Below, piece by piece: positions 17,444 through 26,212 of a stretch of DNA of 64,000 bases (positions are counted from its first letter, which is position 1; each line of letters starts with the position of its first letter). Position numbers and translations under genes: made by a program. Location of the stretch: NCBI GenBank assembly GCA_029572935.1, contig JAKQHM010000053.1, positions 62,001-126,000 on the forward strand, given 5' to 3'. The stretch is from Bacteroidota bacterium. Lineage in GTDB: Bacteria > Bacteroidota > Bacteroidia > Chitinophagales > Saprospiraceae. The notes below the pieces were generated by a model, which made no database searches, was not told the origin of the DNA, and saw nothing but the letters and a program-made list of their open reading frames with translations.

Positions 17444-19458
17444 GTCCCATGAGCTTCCAGGATGAAATCATAGCCGGCATACCGGACTACTTGCCGGCAT
17501 CACGCAAACCTGACCCTTCTCTTCCTCATGCACCCGTTCGAAATATTACCGGTCTTTTATCAGAAGATGAAGAGCAGCTGGCATTGGCCAATGCACTCCG
17601 CTACTTTCCCTCAAAATTTCATGAAGAGCTGATCTCCGAGTTCAGAAAAGAACTGGAAGAATACGGTCGGATTTATATGTACCGCTTTCTGCCTTCTTAT
17701 AAAATGTTTGCCCGTCCGGTAGAGGAATATCCTGCAAAATGCCGGCAAGCCGCTGCGATCATGCTGATGATCCAAAACAATCTGGATCCACTGGTGGCAA
17801 AGTATCCTGAAGAACTGATCACCTACGGTGGAAACGGTGCGGTTTTTCAAAACTGGGCCCAATACAGACTCTGTATGCAGTATCTATCCCAGATGACAGA
17901 GGATCAAACCCTGGTTTTGTACAGTGGCCATCCCATGGGACTTTTTCCATCGCACAAAAATGCACCCAGGGTGGTAGTCACCAATGGAATGATGATTCCA
18001 AATTACAGCAAGAAAGAGCACTGGAACAAATTCAATGCCATGGGCGTCACCCAATACGGCCAGATGACAGCTGGTTCTTTTATGTACATTGGGCCACAAG
18101 GCATCGTACATGGCACCACACTGACTCTTCTCAATGCCGGAAGGATCAGAAAGCTGGGCATGGAAGATTTGAAAGGACATTTGTTTGTGACCTCCGGCCT
18201 CGGGGGCATGTCAGGAGCACAATCACTGGCTGCTGTGATCTGTAAAGCCACCTGCATCATTGCCGAGGTCGATCCGGATGCCATCCGACAAAGGATCGAC
18301 GACGGATACATCCGCCGAGAACTGGTTTTTGAGGACCTGGCCGCGTTAATGGAAGAAGTGCTCGAATACCAAAGAAATGGCACCGCTGCCTGCTTTGTAT
18401 ATGCAGGAAATGTGGTGGAACTTTGGGAGTATCTTGCAGAAAACAAAATCCCGGTAGCCCTGGGCTCAGATCAGACGTCCCTGCATAATATTGATGATTT
18501 GGGATATTGCCCGGTGGGATTTACCTTCGGAGAGGCCAAGAAATTGCTCCTTGAAAATAAGGCACAATTCAAGGAAGAGATCCAAAAAACTTTACGACGC
18601 CACGTAGAAGCGATCAATATGCTCTCTGACAGGGGCATGTATTTTTGGGATTATGGAAATGCTTTTCTGAAAGAAGCGGGAGAGGCAGGAGCCGACATTT
18701 GGTCGAATCGCGATAAAGCAGAATACCGTTATCCTTCCTATGTTGAGGATATTATGGGACCTATGTGTTTTGATTACGGGTTTGGTCCATTCCGGTGGGT
18801 TTGCACCTCCGGTCTCATGGATGATCTGAATACTTCAGATCAGATTGCCGCCCGTGTCCTTGAAGAACTGGTACATGAGACCCATGGAAACACCAAAGCT
18901 CAGAATTCAGATAATCTTAACTGGATCCGGCATGCAGGCACGAATCTTCCGGTGGTGGGGAGCAAGTCAAGGATTCTGTACTCAGACACCGAAGGTCGAG
19001 TCCGCATTGCCCTGGCCCTCAATCAGGCCATCCGTGAAGGCAGGTTAAAAGGGCCAGTGGTATTGGGAAGAGACCATCACGATGTTTCGGGGACGGATTC
19101 TCCTTACCGCGAGACTGCCAATATCCGGGACGGGTCCAGATTTACAGCAGATATGGCCGTCCACAACGTAATCGGAGATTCGTTCAGAGGTGCTACCTGG
19201 GTCTCGCTGCACAACGGAGGAGGTGTTGGCTGGGGCGAAGTGATCAATGGAGGATTTGGGATGGTCATCGACGGTTCGACCCAATCGGATGAAAACATTC
19301 GCTCTATGATTTTCTGGGATGTAGTCAATGGCATCGCCAGAAGAGCCTGGGCAAGAAATCAGGGTGCCATGGAAACCATTTCACAAATCGAGAAGACCCA
19401 TCCCAACTTATTGATAACCAAACCAAACCTTGTTGACCCGAATCTGTTAAAAAAATAA
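17440..19458 (+). CDS. hutU: Urocanate hydratase
   Basis: 672 aa, the longer form found in Bacteroidota. The enzyme adds water to urocanate to give imidazolonepropionate, the second step of histidine breakdown, using tightly bound NAD+. Diagnostic stretches are TYGGNGAVFQNWAQYRLCM, SGHPMGLFPSH, VTSGLGGMSGAQ, GNVVELWEYLAE, GSDQTSLHN and DYGFGPFRWVCTSG. Two ATG codons (17440 and 17449) are possible; the first overlaps the beta-mannosidase stop as ATGA. None of the other histidine-use genes (hutH, hutI, hutG/ftcD) is in the window, so the pathway must be completed elsewhere. The pairing with a secreted mannosidase has no metabolic logic that I can see. Confidence 0.97.
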   Translation: MSPMSFQDEIIAGIPDYLPASRKPDPSLPHAPVRNITGLLSEDEEQLALANALRYFPSKFHEELISEFRKELEEYGRIYMYRFLPSYKMFARPVEEYPAKCRQAAAIMLMIQNNLDPLVAKYPEELITYGGNGAVFQNWAQYRLCMQYLSQMTEDQTLVLYSGHPMGLFPSHKNAPRVVVTNGMMIPNYSKKEHWNKFNAMGVTQYGQMTAGSFMYIGPQGIVHGTTLTLLNAGRIRKLGMEDLKGHLFVTSGLGGMSGAQSLAAVICKATCIIAEVDPDAIRQRIDDGYIRRELVFEDLAALMEEVLEYQRNGTAACFVYAGNVVELWEYLAENKIPVALGSDQTSLHNIDDLGYCPVGFTFGEAKKLLLENKAQFKEEIQKTLRRHVEAINMLSDRGMYFWDYGNAFLKEAGEAGADIWSNRDKAEYRYPSYVEDIMGPMCFDYGFGPFRWVCTSGLMDDLNTSDQIAARVLEELVHETHGNTKAQNSDNLNWIRHAGTNLPVVGSKSRILYSDTEGRVRIALALNQAIREGRLKGPVVLGRDHHDVSGTDSPYRETANIRDGSRFTADMAVHNVIGDSFRGATWVSLHNGGGVGWGEVINGGFGMVIDGSTQSDENIRSMIFWDVVNGIARRAWARNQGAMETISQIEKTHPNLLITKPNLVDPNLLKK

Positions 19459-19516
19459 TCTGATTATATTACAATAATAATCTATAATTTCAGCCAAATT
19501 TTAAAAACGACGAATT

Positions 19517-19918
19517 ATGATGAATGAACTTGTCTCAGGTATTATGAGTACTAACCTGATCACGGTAGGGCCAGAAGATAACCTCCAAACCGTAAAAGAC
19601 ATTCTGATCAATAACCGTATTCATCACGTACCGGTGGTAGAAGGTAAAAAAATGGTTGGACTGATCACTACCTATGACCTTTTTAAATTAAACGTAGATC
19701 ATAAAGATTATCCCAGAACCAAAGTAGCCAATGTCATGACCAAAAGGCTTGCCTTTTTGGAACCTACTGACAAAGTAGGCACTGCTGCAGAGGTATTTAT
19801 GGAACATCTGTTTCATGCACTACCCGTAGTGGATAAAGGTGAACTTGTTGGAATAGTGACCACTTTTGACGTACTCAAGTACGAATATAACAAGGAATAC
19901 CCCGTTAAGGTGCTCTGA
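19517..19918 (+). CDS. Two-CBS-domain protein
   Basis: 133 aa made only of a CBS pair (Bateman module). First CBS: IMSTNLITVGPEDNLQTVKD, HHVPVVEGKKMVGLITTYDL; second CBS: VMTKRLAFLEPTDKVGTAAE, HALPVVDKGELVGIVTTFDV. Such modules bind adenine nucleotides (AMP, ATP, SAM) and usually report energy state to a partner. With no attached catalytic domain it is a stand-alone sensor whose partner is unknown. It starts with ATGATG, 58 bp after hutU and 36 bp before the coiled-coil/HhH gene. Cytoplasmic; no signal or membrane segment. Confidence 0.93.
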   Translation: MMNELVSGIMSTNLITVGPEDNLQTVKDILINNRIHHVPVVEGKKMVGLITTYDLFKLNVDHKDYPRTKVANVMTKRLAFLEPTDKVGTAAEVFMEHLFHALPVVDKGELVGIVTTFDVLKYEYNKEYPVKVL

Positions 19919-19954
19919 TGTCACTTTCTCCAGATTACAGCTACTCAATTAATT

Positions 19955-20671
19955 ATGAACAACATTACTTTGATCATTGCCTCTTTTGCGGGGATGCTGG
20001 CTGTTGCCGGAATTGTCACCCTTTATTGGAATATGCGCATACTGAAGAGTCAGGTAGAGGATCTCAAGACAGAGCGAAACCAGGTCCGAGCCAGCTATGA
20101 CCAGCTTCGGAAAGAAAAGATAGAATCTGATGAAAAATTAGCCCAGATCCAATCACAGGAGAGGACTTATAAGGTGGCTTATGAAGATTGGAAATCGAAA
20201 TATGAATCTCTTGAGATCAGATATCAGGCATTGAAAAAAGATCTGGACAGTAAAACTGCACAAACCATTCCTCCCTCCACTGAATCAACTATTGAAAAAA
20301 AGAATTTTAATTCAATTAGTACCAAAGACCCAATAAACCCGTCCGAATCTCAAATTTTATCTGAATTGAAACTGATCCTGGACCAGCATTTGGAATTGCT
20401 TAAAAATTTCATGAACGAAGGGACAGCCGCATCAGGTACTTCTAAAATTGAACATGCTGATCCTTTGCATTGGATCATGGGCATTGACGAAGACACATCC
20501 AATGTTCTTAAGAACCTGGGTATCAGAACCTTCCGACAAATGGCCGAGTTACCAAAAAAAGAGCTTCGCAAAATGATGCTTCAATTTGAAGACATTGAAG
20601 ATAAAGTGATTGAGTCCTGGCCACTTCAGGCAAGTGCCATATTGAATACCCAGGCTGCCTCAGCCGGTTGA
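19955..20671 (+). CDS. Membrane-anchored coiled-coil protein with C-terminal helix-hairpin-helix-like domain
   Basis: 238 aa. One N-terminal membrane helix (ITLIIASFAGMLAVAGIVTLYW) is followed by a charged coiled coil of about 75 residues (about 30-105), a polar linker, and a compact C-terminal helical domain from about 165. That domain, with LHWIMGIDEDTSNVLKNLGI and RTFRQMAELPKKELRKMM, reads as the helix-hairpin-helix pair (IxGIGP-type) often found at the end of poorly studied Bacteroidota membrane proteins and in the predicted 5' DNA nuclease group. The usual GIGP is replaced by GIDE, so DNA binding is uncertain. Neighbours are the CBS protein (36 bp upstream) and the TlpA-like lipoprotein (46 bp downstream). 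I cannot assign a function. Confidence 0.75.
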   Translation: MNNITLIIASFAGMLAVAGIVTLYWNMRILKSQVEDLKTERNQVRASYDQLRKEKIESDEKLAQIQSQERTYKVAYEDWKSKYESLEIRYQALKKDLDSKTAQTIPPSTESTIEKKNFNSISTKDPINPSESQILSELKLILDQHLELLKNFMNEGTAASGTSKIEHADPLHWIMGIDEDTSNVLKNLGIRTFRQMAELPKKELRKMMLQFEDIEDKVIESWPLQASAILNTQAASAG

Positions 20672-20717
20672 AAACAAAATATTCAACTCAGCCTTTATTA
20701 AGGCTAAACGGAAGATT

Positions 20718-22076
20718 ATGATTTCTCTTTTAACCCACTGGTGGGAGACGAAAAGGCTGTGGCAGGTTTCTCCATTGATATTATTTATACTCCTGATTCA
20801 ATTGGGTTGTATTTCTGTACCCAGGCAGCACAATGGACCTGCGCCCGGAAGGTGGAGAGGAACTTTTATATTGGAGGATTCCCGTGAAATCATTGTAACC
20901 AAAGGAAAAGATAAGATTGTAACGAGGGATTCTGATCCAGAATCATTGAAAAAAGTTATTCCCTGCACATTTGAGATACTCTATAGGGAAGATGGGAGTA
21001 TGATAATTGATTTCATAAATGGCGATGAACGCATTCGTTTTGATCAGATTCAGCACGGGTATGACCAGAGGAGTGGAAATGACACGATCGAAATCCGCCT
21101 GGACCCGTACGATGCAATCATAAAAGGCATCTGGGAACACTCAAAGATTGCTGGTGATTTCATCGTTTTGGATAAAAATCAATACAGCATACCCTTTACT
21201 GCGCAATATGGCCAGGACTACCGGTTTAAAAAAATACCAGACACAGCCCGGGTTGACCTTTCGGGAAGCTGGGAGGTGGTCTTTGATAAAGATTCATCGG
21301 ATTCCTTCAGGGCCATTGGAGAATTTAAACAAAATAACAACCATCTTACGGGAACCTTCAGGACAGAAACAGGAGATTTCAGATACCTGGAGGGACAGGT
21401 ATCCGGTCATAGCATGAAGCTTTCGTCTTTTGACGGCGCCCATGCTTATTTGTTTGACGCTCAGGTAATGGGCGATAGCCTTTATGGGAAATTTTATTCC
21501 GGCAATAAATATAAAGCCACTTTTGAAGCAAAACGATCTGTTCAGAACAACCTGAGGGCAGGAATGGAAATCGTAAGCATCCTTTCTGATAAACCGGTAA
21601 CATTCAGCCTGCCCAATTCAGAAGGACAGATGGTGAATCTTGAAGAAGCAGCATATCAGAATAAAATCAAGATTCTACAAATCATGGGCAGTTGGTGTCC
21701 TAATTGCAGGGATGAAGTTGAATTTCTAAAATCTTTCCAGAAACAAAATCCAGATCCAAAAATCGCGCTGATCGGATTGGCATTTGAAAGGCATAAAGAC
21801 AAAAACAAGGCAATCGACCGCATCAAAGCCTATAAAACCAAACTTGATATCCCCTATGAGGTATTGTGGGGCGGATACGCTCACAAGGACTCCGCTTCCG
21901 CACTTTTTCCGCAAATTGACGGAATAAAATCCTACCCTACTCTGATCTTTTTGGATTCCCGGAACAGGATCAAAAAGGTGCACAGTGGATTTGATGGTCC
22001 TGCGACATCCGAATTCGGAAATTTCCAGAAGGAATTTCAACAAATCATTTCAGAACTAAAAGAACAGGAAAAATGA
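20718..22076 (+). CDS. TlpA-like thioredoxin-fold protein, membrane-anchored or lipoprotein
   Basis: 452 aa. The N-terminus has a hydrophobic leader (SPLILFILLIQLGC), ending at a cysteine that does not fit the strict lipobox, so it may be either a lipoprotein or an uncleaved anchor. Residues about 45-275 are two lipocalin-like or beta-sandwich regions (phrases such as GRWRGTFIL and SGSWEVVFD) of unknown role. The C-terminal domain from about 285 is a TlpA/ResA-type thioredoxin fold with an active-site GSWCPNC (C327, C330) and the cis-proline segment SYPTLIFLD. It most likely reduces disulfides in the periplasm, for example in cytochrome or outer-membrane protein maturation. The stop overlaps the next gene's ATG by 4 bp. 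Confidence 0.88.
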   Translation: MISLLTHWWETKRLWQVSPLILFILLIQLGCISVPRQHNGPAPGRWRGTFILEDSREIIVTKGKDKIVTRDSDPESLKKVIPCTFEILYREDGSMIIDFINGDERIRFDQIQHGYDQRSGNDTIEIRLDPYDAIIKGIWEHSKIAGDFIVLDKNQYSIPFTAQYGQDYRFKKIPDTARVDLSGSWEVVFDKDSSDSFRAIGEFKQNNNHLTGTFRTETGDFRYLEGQVSGHSMKLSSFDGAHAYLFDAQVMGDSLYGKFYSGNKYKATFEAKRSVQNNLRAGMEIVSILSDKPVTFSLPNSEGQMVNLEEAAYQNKIKILQIMGSWCPNCRDEVEFLKSFQKQNPDPKIALIGLAFERHKDKNKAIDRIKAYKTKLDIPYEVLWGGYAHKDSASALFPQIDGIKSYPTLIFLDSRNRIKKVHSGFDGPATSEFGNFQKEFQQIISELKEQEK

Positions 22077-22843
22077 AAACTGCCCTGATCACGGGGGCCA
22101 GCTCCGGAATAGGAAAAGCCACTGCCATCCGTTTTGCGCAATCAGGAAAATACAAACTGATCCTCTGCGGCAGACGCGAAGACAGATTGATCGAACTGGC
22201 CGACGAGTTGCACATTACCTATGGCACGCAATCTTATCCTCTTTGCTTTGACATTAGGAAAGAAAGCGAAGTTGCCGCTGCCATTGACCGTTTGCCCAAA
22301 GAATTTGAGCGAGTAGATGTATTGGTCAATAACGCTGGTCTTGCACTGGGATTGGATCCCATTTATGACGGCAAACTGGAACATTGGGAAACGATGATAG
22401 ATACCAACGTCAAAGGATTGCTCTACATGACGCGGATCGTCAGCAGAAAAATGGTCGAAAGCAGATCCGGGCACATCATCAACATTTGCAGTACAGCCGG
22501 CAAGGAAGTGTACCCCAAGGGAAACGTGTATTGCGCAACAAAATTTGGCGTAGATGCCTTGACGCGTGCCATCCGCCAGGATCTTTATACTTTTGGAATT
22601 CGCGTAGGACAGGTGAGTCCCGGACATGTGGAAGAAACTGAATTTGCCATAAACCGTTTCGAGGGAGATTCAGCAAGGGCGAATATATACAGTGACTTCA
22701 CACCCCTTCGTGCTGCGGATGTGGCCGATGCCATTTTTTACATGGTAAGCGCACCGGCCCATGTCAATATTCTGGATATTCTGATGACTTCTACACAGCA
22801 AGCATCTGCCGGTCTGGTGGACCGATCCGGACGAAAATATTGA
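22073..22843 (+). CDS. Short-chain dehydrogenase/reductase (YdfG-like)
   Basis: 256 aa, classical SDR. The Rossmann motif TGASSGIGKATA is near the start, NNAG follows, and the catalytic Tyr-x3-Lys is YCATK (Y153, K157). The sequence around ICSTAGKEVYPKGNVYCATKF and the SPGHVEETEF loop is closest in feel to the NADP-dependent 3-hydroxy acid/L-allo-threonine dehydrogenases (YdfG group), so oxidation of serine-like 3-hydroxy acids is a reasonable guess. Cytoplasmic. The 4-bp overlap with the TlpA-like gene implies co-transcription although the two products act in different compartments. Confidence 0.9.
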   Translation: MKTALITGASSGIGKATAIRFAQSGKYKLILCGRREDRLIELADELHITYGTQSYPLCFDIRKESEVAAAIDRLPKEFERVDVLVNNAGLALGLDPIYDGKLEHWETMIDTNVKGLLYMTRIVSRKMVESRSGHIINICSTAGKEVYPKGNVYCATKFGVDALTRAIRQDLYTFGIRVGQVSPGHVEETEFAINRFEGDSARANIYSDFTPLRAADVADAIFYMVSAPAHVNILDILMTSTQQASAGLVDRSGRKY

Positions 22844-22999
22844 GCGGACACAACTGGAGGGTCAGAAACGGGTTGGAGACCTGTAGGACCCAGGCAAACC
22901 TGAACATTCAACTGAGCGGCACGTTTTAAAATATATAAATGGAGGTTTGGGGCATTAAGAAAGCTCGTCTACTCCAATTTATGTCAAATCAGATTCGAA

Positions 23000-24829
23000 A
23001 TGTCCTATAAAAACCTCAGGTCATGCCTCCTGGACCTCAAAAAGAAAGGTGAGTTAATTGAAATCAATTTTGAAACCGATGCAAACCTGGAAATGGCTGA
23101 AATTCATAGGAGGGTATTCGATCAGGGAGGACCCGCCATTTGGTTTAAGAAAGTTAAAGGCAGCCCGTTTGAAGCAGCATCGAATATTTACGGTACCTAT
23201 GAGCGGGCAGAATATCTCTTTAGAGATGTACTCAGAAAAATGGAATTTCTGATTAAAGCCAAGGTGGACCTGTCCGAATTGATCAGATCCCCCTTAAAAG
23301 CCCTGGGCAGCCTGCCATTTATTCTTAAGGGAATACCTTTAAAAAGCATCGGCACCCCTCCGGTTCTGAAGCACAGCACCTTAATTGAAAAATTGCCTCT
23401 GATCAAGTCCTGGCCTGAAGACGGAGGTGGATTCGTGACCTTGCCGCAAGTGATCAGCTTTCCCCCTGGAAGCAAAAGAATGGCACATGCCAACATTGGT
23501 ATGTACAGAATCCAGCTGAATGGAAATGACTACAGTCTCAATGAAGAAATTGGCCTTCACTATCAGTTGCACAGAGGCATTGGAATTCACCATAGTGAAT
23601 TCAACCGAACTTCAGATGAATTCAAAATAACGATTGCAGTAGGTGGCCCTCCTTCTCATGCCCTTGGATCCATCTTTCCTCTGCCGGAAGGGATGAGCGA
23701 GGTACTTTTTACCGGCCTGTTGGGTAATCGATCCTATCGTTATACCTGGATGGATGGATATTTCATACCCTCTGATGCAGATTTTTGCATCACTGGCATT
23801 GTGCAAAAAAAAGGACTCAAGGCTGAAGGCCCATTTGGAGACCATTTGGGTTATTATAGCCTCACCCACCCATTTCCTTTTATGAAAGTCAAAGGAGTTT
23901 ATCACCGTCCGGATCCCATCTGGCACTTTACCGTGGTGGGCCGACCTCCACAGGAAGACTCATCATTCGGACATTTGATCCATCAGATGGTCAGAGAACT
24001 CACATCTGATGAATTCAAGGGCGTTAAAGAAATTCACGCAGTGGATGCGGCAGGCGTACATCCGCTTCTCCTTGCGATCGGGTCAGAAAGATATATGCCC
24101 TTTCGCGACATACGGCCGGAAGAGATTATCACACAGGCGTTTCATATTCTTGGAAAAGGACAAACCTCCCTGGCCAAATACCTCTTTATTTGCTCAGACC
24201 ACGACAAGCAAAATCTAAGCACAAAAAACATACGCGACTATTTTGACTATTTGCTTAAAAGGGTCGACTGGACGCGCGATCTGCATTTCGTCACCCGAAC
24301 GACTATTGATACACTTGATTACAGTGGCGAAGGGTGGAATGAAGGCTCCAAACTCATCGTATCTGTGCATGGCCATGTAAAAAGAGAGCTGCATCCGGAT
24401 CTTCCAAAAGGAAATAAACCCGTCGGATTGAAAAATCTGCATCTGGTCCAACCCGGGATCGTGACGGCAGAATTATCAGAATTCACCCATTATCCTGAGG
24501 AAAAAAACAGAATGGCCCAATTAGAATCTGAACTGGATATTCCTGAGTGGGCGGGGCATCCCCTACTGGTGATCTGCGACGATGCCGGGTTCGCTGCAGC
24601 CAATCTGAATAATTTCCTGTGGGTCACATTCACCCGAAGTAATCCTTCCCAGGACGTATATGGTGCAGGTTCTTTTATAAAAGACAAGCATTGGGGCTGT
24701 AAGGGTACCCTGATCATCGATGCGCGCAAAAAAAGTCACCATGCACCTGAACTCAAGTCTGATCCGGCGATCAGTGAAAGAGTATCGAAAATACTGCGCG
24801 AGACCAGAGGGCTCGAAAATTACGCCTGA
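23000..24829 (+). CDS. UbiD family (prenylated-FMN dependent) decarboxylase
   Basis: 609 aa, a length typical for the Bacteroidota branch of UbiD. Family phrases include GGPAIWFKKVKG, GSKRMAHANIGMYRIQ (the prFMN-phosphate region), HRGIGIHHSEFN, TIAVGGPPSHALGS, LKAEGPFGDHLGYY, and the glutamate-rich PFRDIRPEEI region. UbiD enzymes reversibly decarboxylate aromatic or unsaturated acids using prenylated FMN made by UbiX; in this phylum the likely context is menaquinone or aromatic metabolism, but the substrate cannot be read from sequence. No ubiX is seen in the window. The TGA shares its last base with the following ATG (TGATG), which couples it to the rRNA methyltransferase gene. Confidence 0.92.
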   Translation: MSYKNLRSCLLDLKKKGELIEINFETDANLEMAEIHRRVFDQGGPAIWFKKVKGSPFEAASNIYGTYERAEYLFRDVLRKMEFLIKAKVDLSELIRSPLKALGSLPFILKGIPLKSIGTPPVLKHSTLIEKLPLIKSWPEDGGGFVTLPQVISFPPGSKRMAHANIGMYRIQLNGNDYSLNEEIGLHYQLHRGIGIHHSEFNRTSDEFKITIAVGGPPSHALGSIFPLPEGMSEVLFTGLLGNRSYRYTWMDGYFIPSDADFCITGIVQKKGLKAEGPFGDHLGYYSLTHPFPFMKVKGVYHRPDPIWHFTVVGRPPQEDSSFGHLIHQMVRELTSDEFKGVKEIHAVDAAGVHPLLLAIGSERYMPFRDIRPEEIITQAFHILGKGQTSLAKYLFICSDHDKQNLSTKNIRDYFDYLLKRVDWTRDLHFVTRTTIDTLDYSGEGWNEGSKLIVSVHGHVKRELHPDLPKGNKPVGLKNLHLVQPGIVTAELSEFTHYPEEKNRMAQLESELDIPEWAGHPLLVICDDAGFAAANLNNFLWVTFTRSNPSQDVYGAGSFIKDKHWGCKGTLIIDARKKSHHAPELKSDPAISERVSKILRETRGLENYA

Positions 24830-26202
24830 TGACCTTACTGTCAGATAAATTCCGCTCCATGATCCAAGATCTATGGGGAGTCAATGAGGCTCTTGCCCTG
24901 GAAGCTGCATTGTCAGACGAATCGCCCGTTAGCATACGTTTAAATCCCCTGAAACCAAGCCACCATTTTGAAAATCTGGAACCGGTACCCTGGTGCCCAA
25001 ATGGCTATTACCTGCCCTCCCGGATCAGCTTCACTCTGGATCCTTACTTTCATGGCGGTCACTATTATGTACAGGAAGCTTCTTCCATGTGGCTGGATCA
25101 TGTCATCCGTTCCCTGGGACTTCCAAAGGAATCAAAAATACTGGACCTCTGCGCTGCTCCAGGTGGAAAGACCACTTTGATTGCGGGAACTCTGGGCAAA
25201 GAAGTTATGATCCACGCACACGAAACCCATTCCTCCAGAGCAGAGGTACTCAGACAAAACCTCGTAAAATGGGGATATCCCAACTTCCTGGTGAGTACGG
25301 GTCCTATCCAGAAACTTCCTGCATCCGGCATCCTGTACGACCTGGTTGTGGTAGATGCACCCTGTAGCGGCGAAGGGATGTTCCGTAAAGAACCGGAAGC
25401 CATCGCACAGTGGAATGATCTGAAAGTGAATAAGTGTCATTTCATGCAGAGAGATATTCTGCAAATTGCCACCCAACTGGTCAGGCCGGGAGGATATATC
25501 CTATACTCTACCTGTACCTTCAACTCAAAAGAGAACGAAGAAAGCCTGTCTACGATCCTTTCCGGAGGAAACTTCCAAAGTTTGCATGTACCCCATCATC
25601 CAAAGATTGAATCGCTCATAAAATCAGATAATGGATCCAGCATCGTTTATCGATGCCTTCCCCACCGGATCAGAGGAGAAGGTTTCAGCTTTTCTTTATT
25701 GAAAAATGCCAATAATGAAGAACAGAATGTGACTCTAAGAAAAAATAATGAAAACAAGGCAACAGCCAAACCAGACAGTCTGAGCGTACTGAATCGGTAT
25801 ATCCAAAATCCATCCGCTTACCGGATTGCGGAATATGAATCCGGTTTTTGCGCTCTGAGAGAGTCTTGGGTAGAAGCTTATCAATCCTGCAGAAATGCAA
25901 AAATCCAGCTTATTCATGCCGGGATCCCATTGGGCAGCTTCAAGGGCAAAGACTGGGTCCCTAACCACGCCCTGGCGCTCAGTACAGAACTCGATCCAAA
26001 CAATGGCAAGGTTTCCATGGACCTTGCCCAATCGCTGGACTATTTGCGTGCCCTCGACCCAAAAGAAATACCGCCTCCGGATCAGGACCAAAATAAATGG
26101 TTTCTGGCAAGTTTTGAAAGTGTAAATTTGGGCTGGTTTAAGTTAAATGGCCATAAATTCAAAAACTACCTTCCCAAAGACCTCAGAATTCGCAACCTCT
26201 AG
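24829..26202 (+). CDS. 16S rRNA cytosine-C5 methyltransferase (RsmF/NOL1 family)
   Basis: 457 aa. The Rossmann SAM-binding motif is ILDLCAAPGGKTTLIAGTLG. The two catalytic cysteines of RNA m5C methyltransferases are visible in VDAPCSGEGMF and YSTCTFNSKENEE. The C-terminal 170 residues, including a RIRGEGFSFSLL stretch, form the extension seen in RsmF/YebU proteins and probably bind RNA. The enzyme methylates a 16S rRNA cytosine, in E. coli C1407; the exact target here is inferred. Start ATG at 24829 is fused to the UbiD stop. The M28 peptidase gene follows after 10 bp. Confidence 0.92.
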   Translation: MTLLSDKFRSMIQDLWGVNEALALEAALSDESPVSIRLNPLKPSHHFENLEPVPWCPNGYYLPSRISFTLDPYFHGGHYYVQEASSMWLDHVIRSLGLPKESKILDLCAAPGGKTTLIAGTLGKEVMIHAHETHSSRAEVLRQNLVKWGYPNFLVSTGPIQKLPASGILYDLVVVDAPCSGEGMFRKEPEAIAQWNDLKVNKCHFMQRDILQIATQLVRPGGYILYSTCTFNSKENEESLSTILSGGNFQSLHVPHHPKIESLIKSDNGSSIVYRCLPHRIRGEGFSFSLLKNANNEEQNVTLRKNNENKATAKPDSLSVLNRYIQNPSAYRIAEYESGFCALRESWVEAYQSCRNAKIQLIHAGIPLGSFKGKDWVPNHALALSTELDPNNGKVSMDLAQSLDYLRALDPKEIPPPDQDQNKWFLASFESVNLGWFKLNGHKFKNYLPKDLRIRNL

Positions 26203-26212
26203 AATTTAGATC

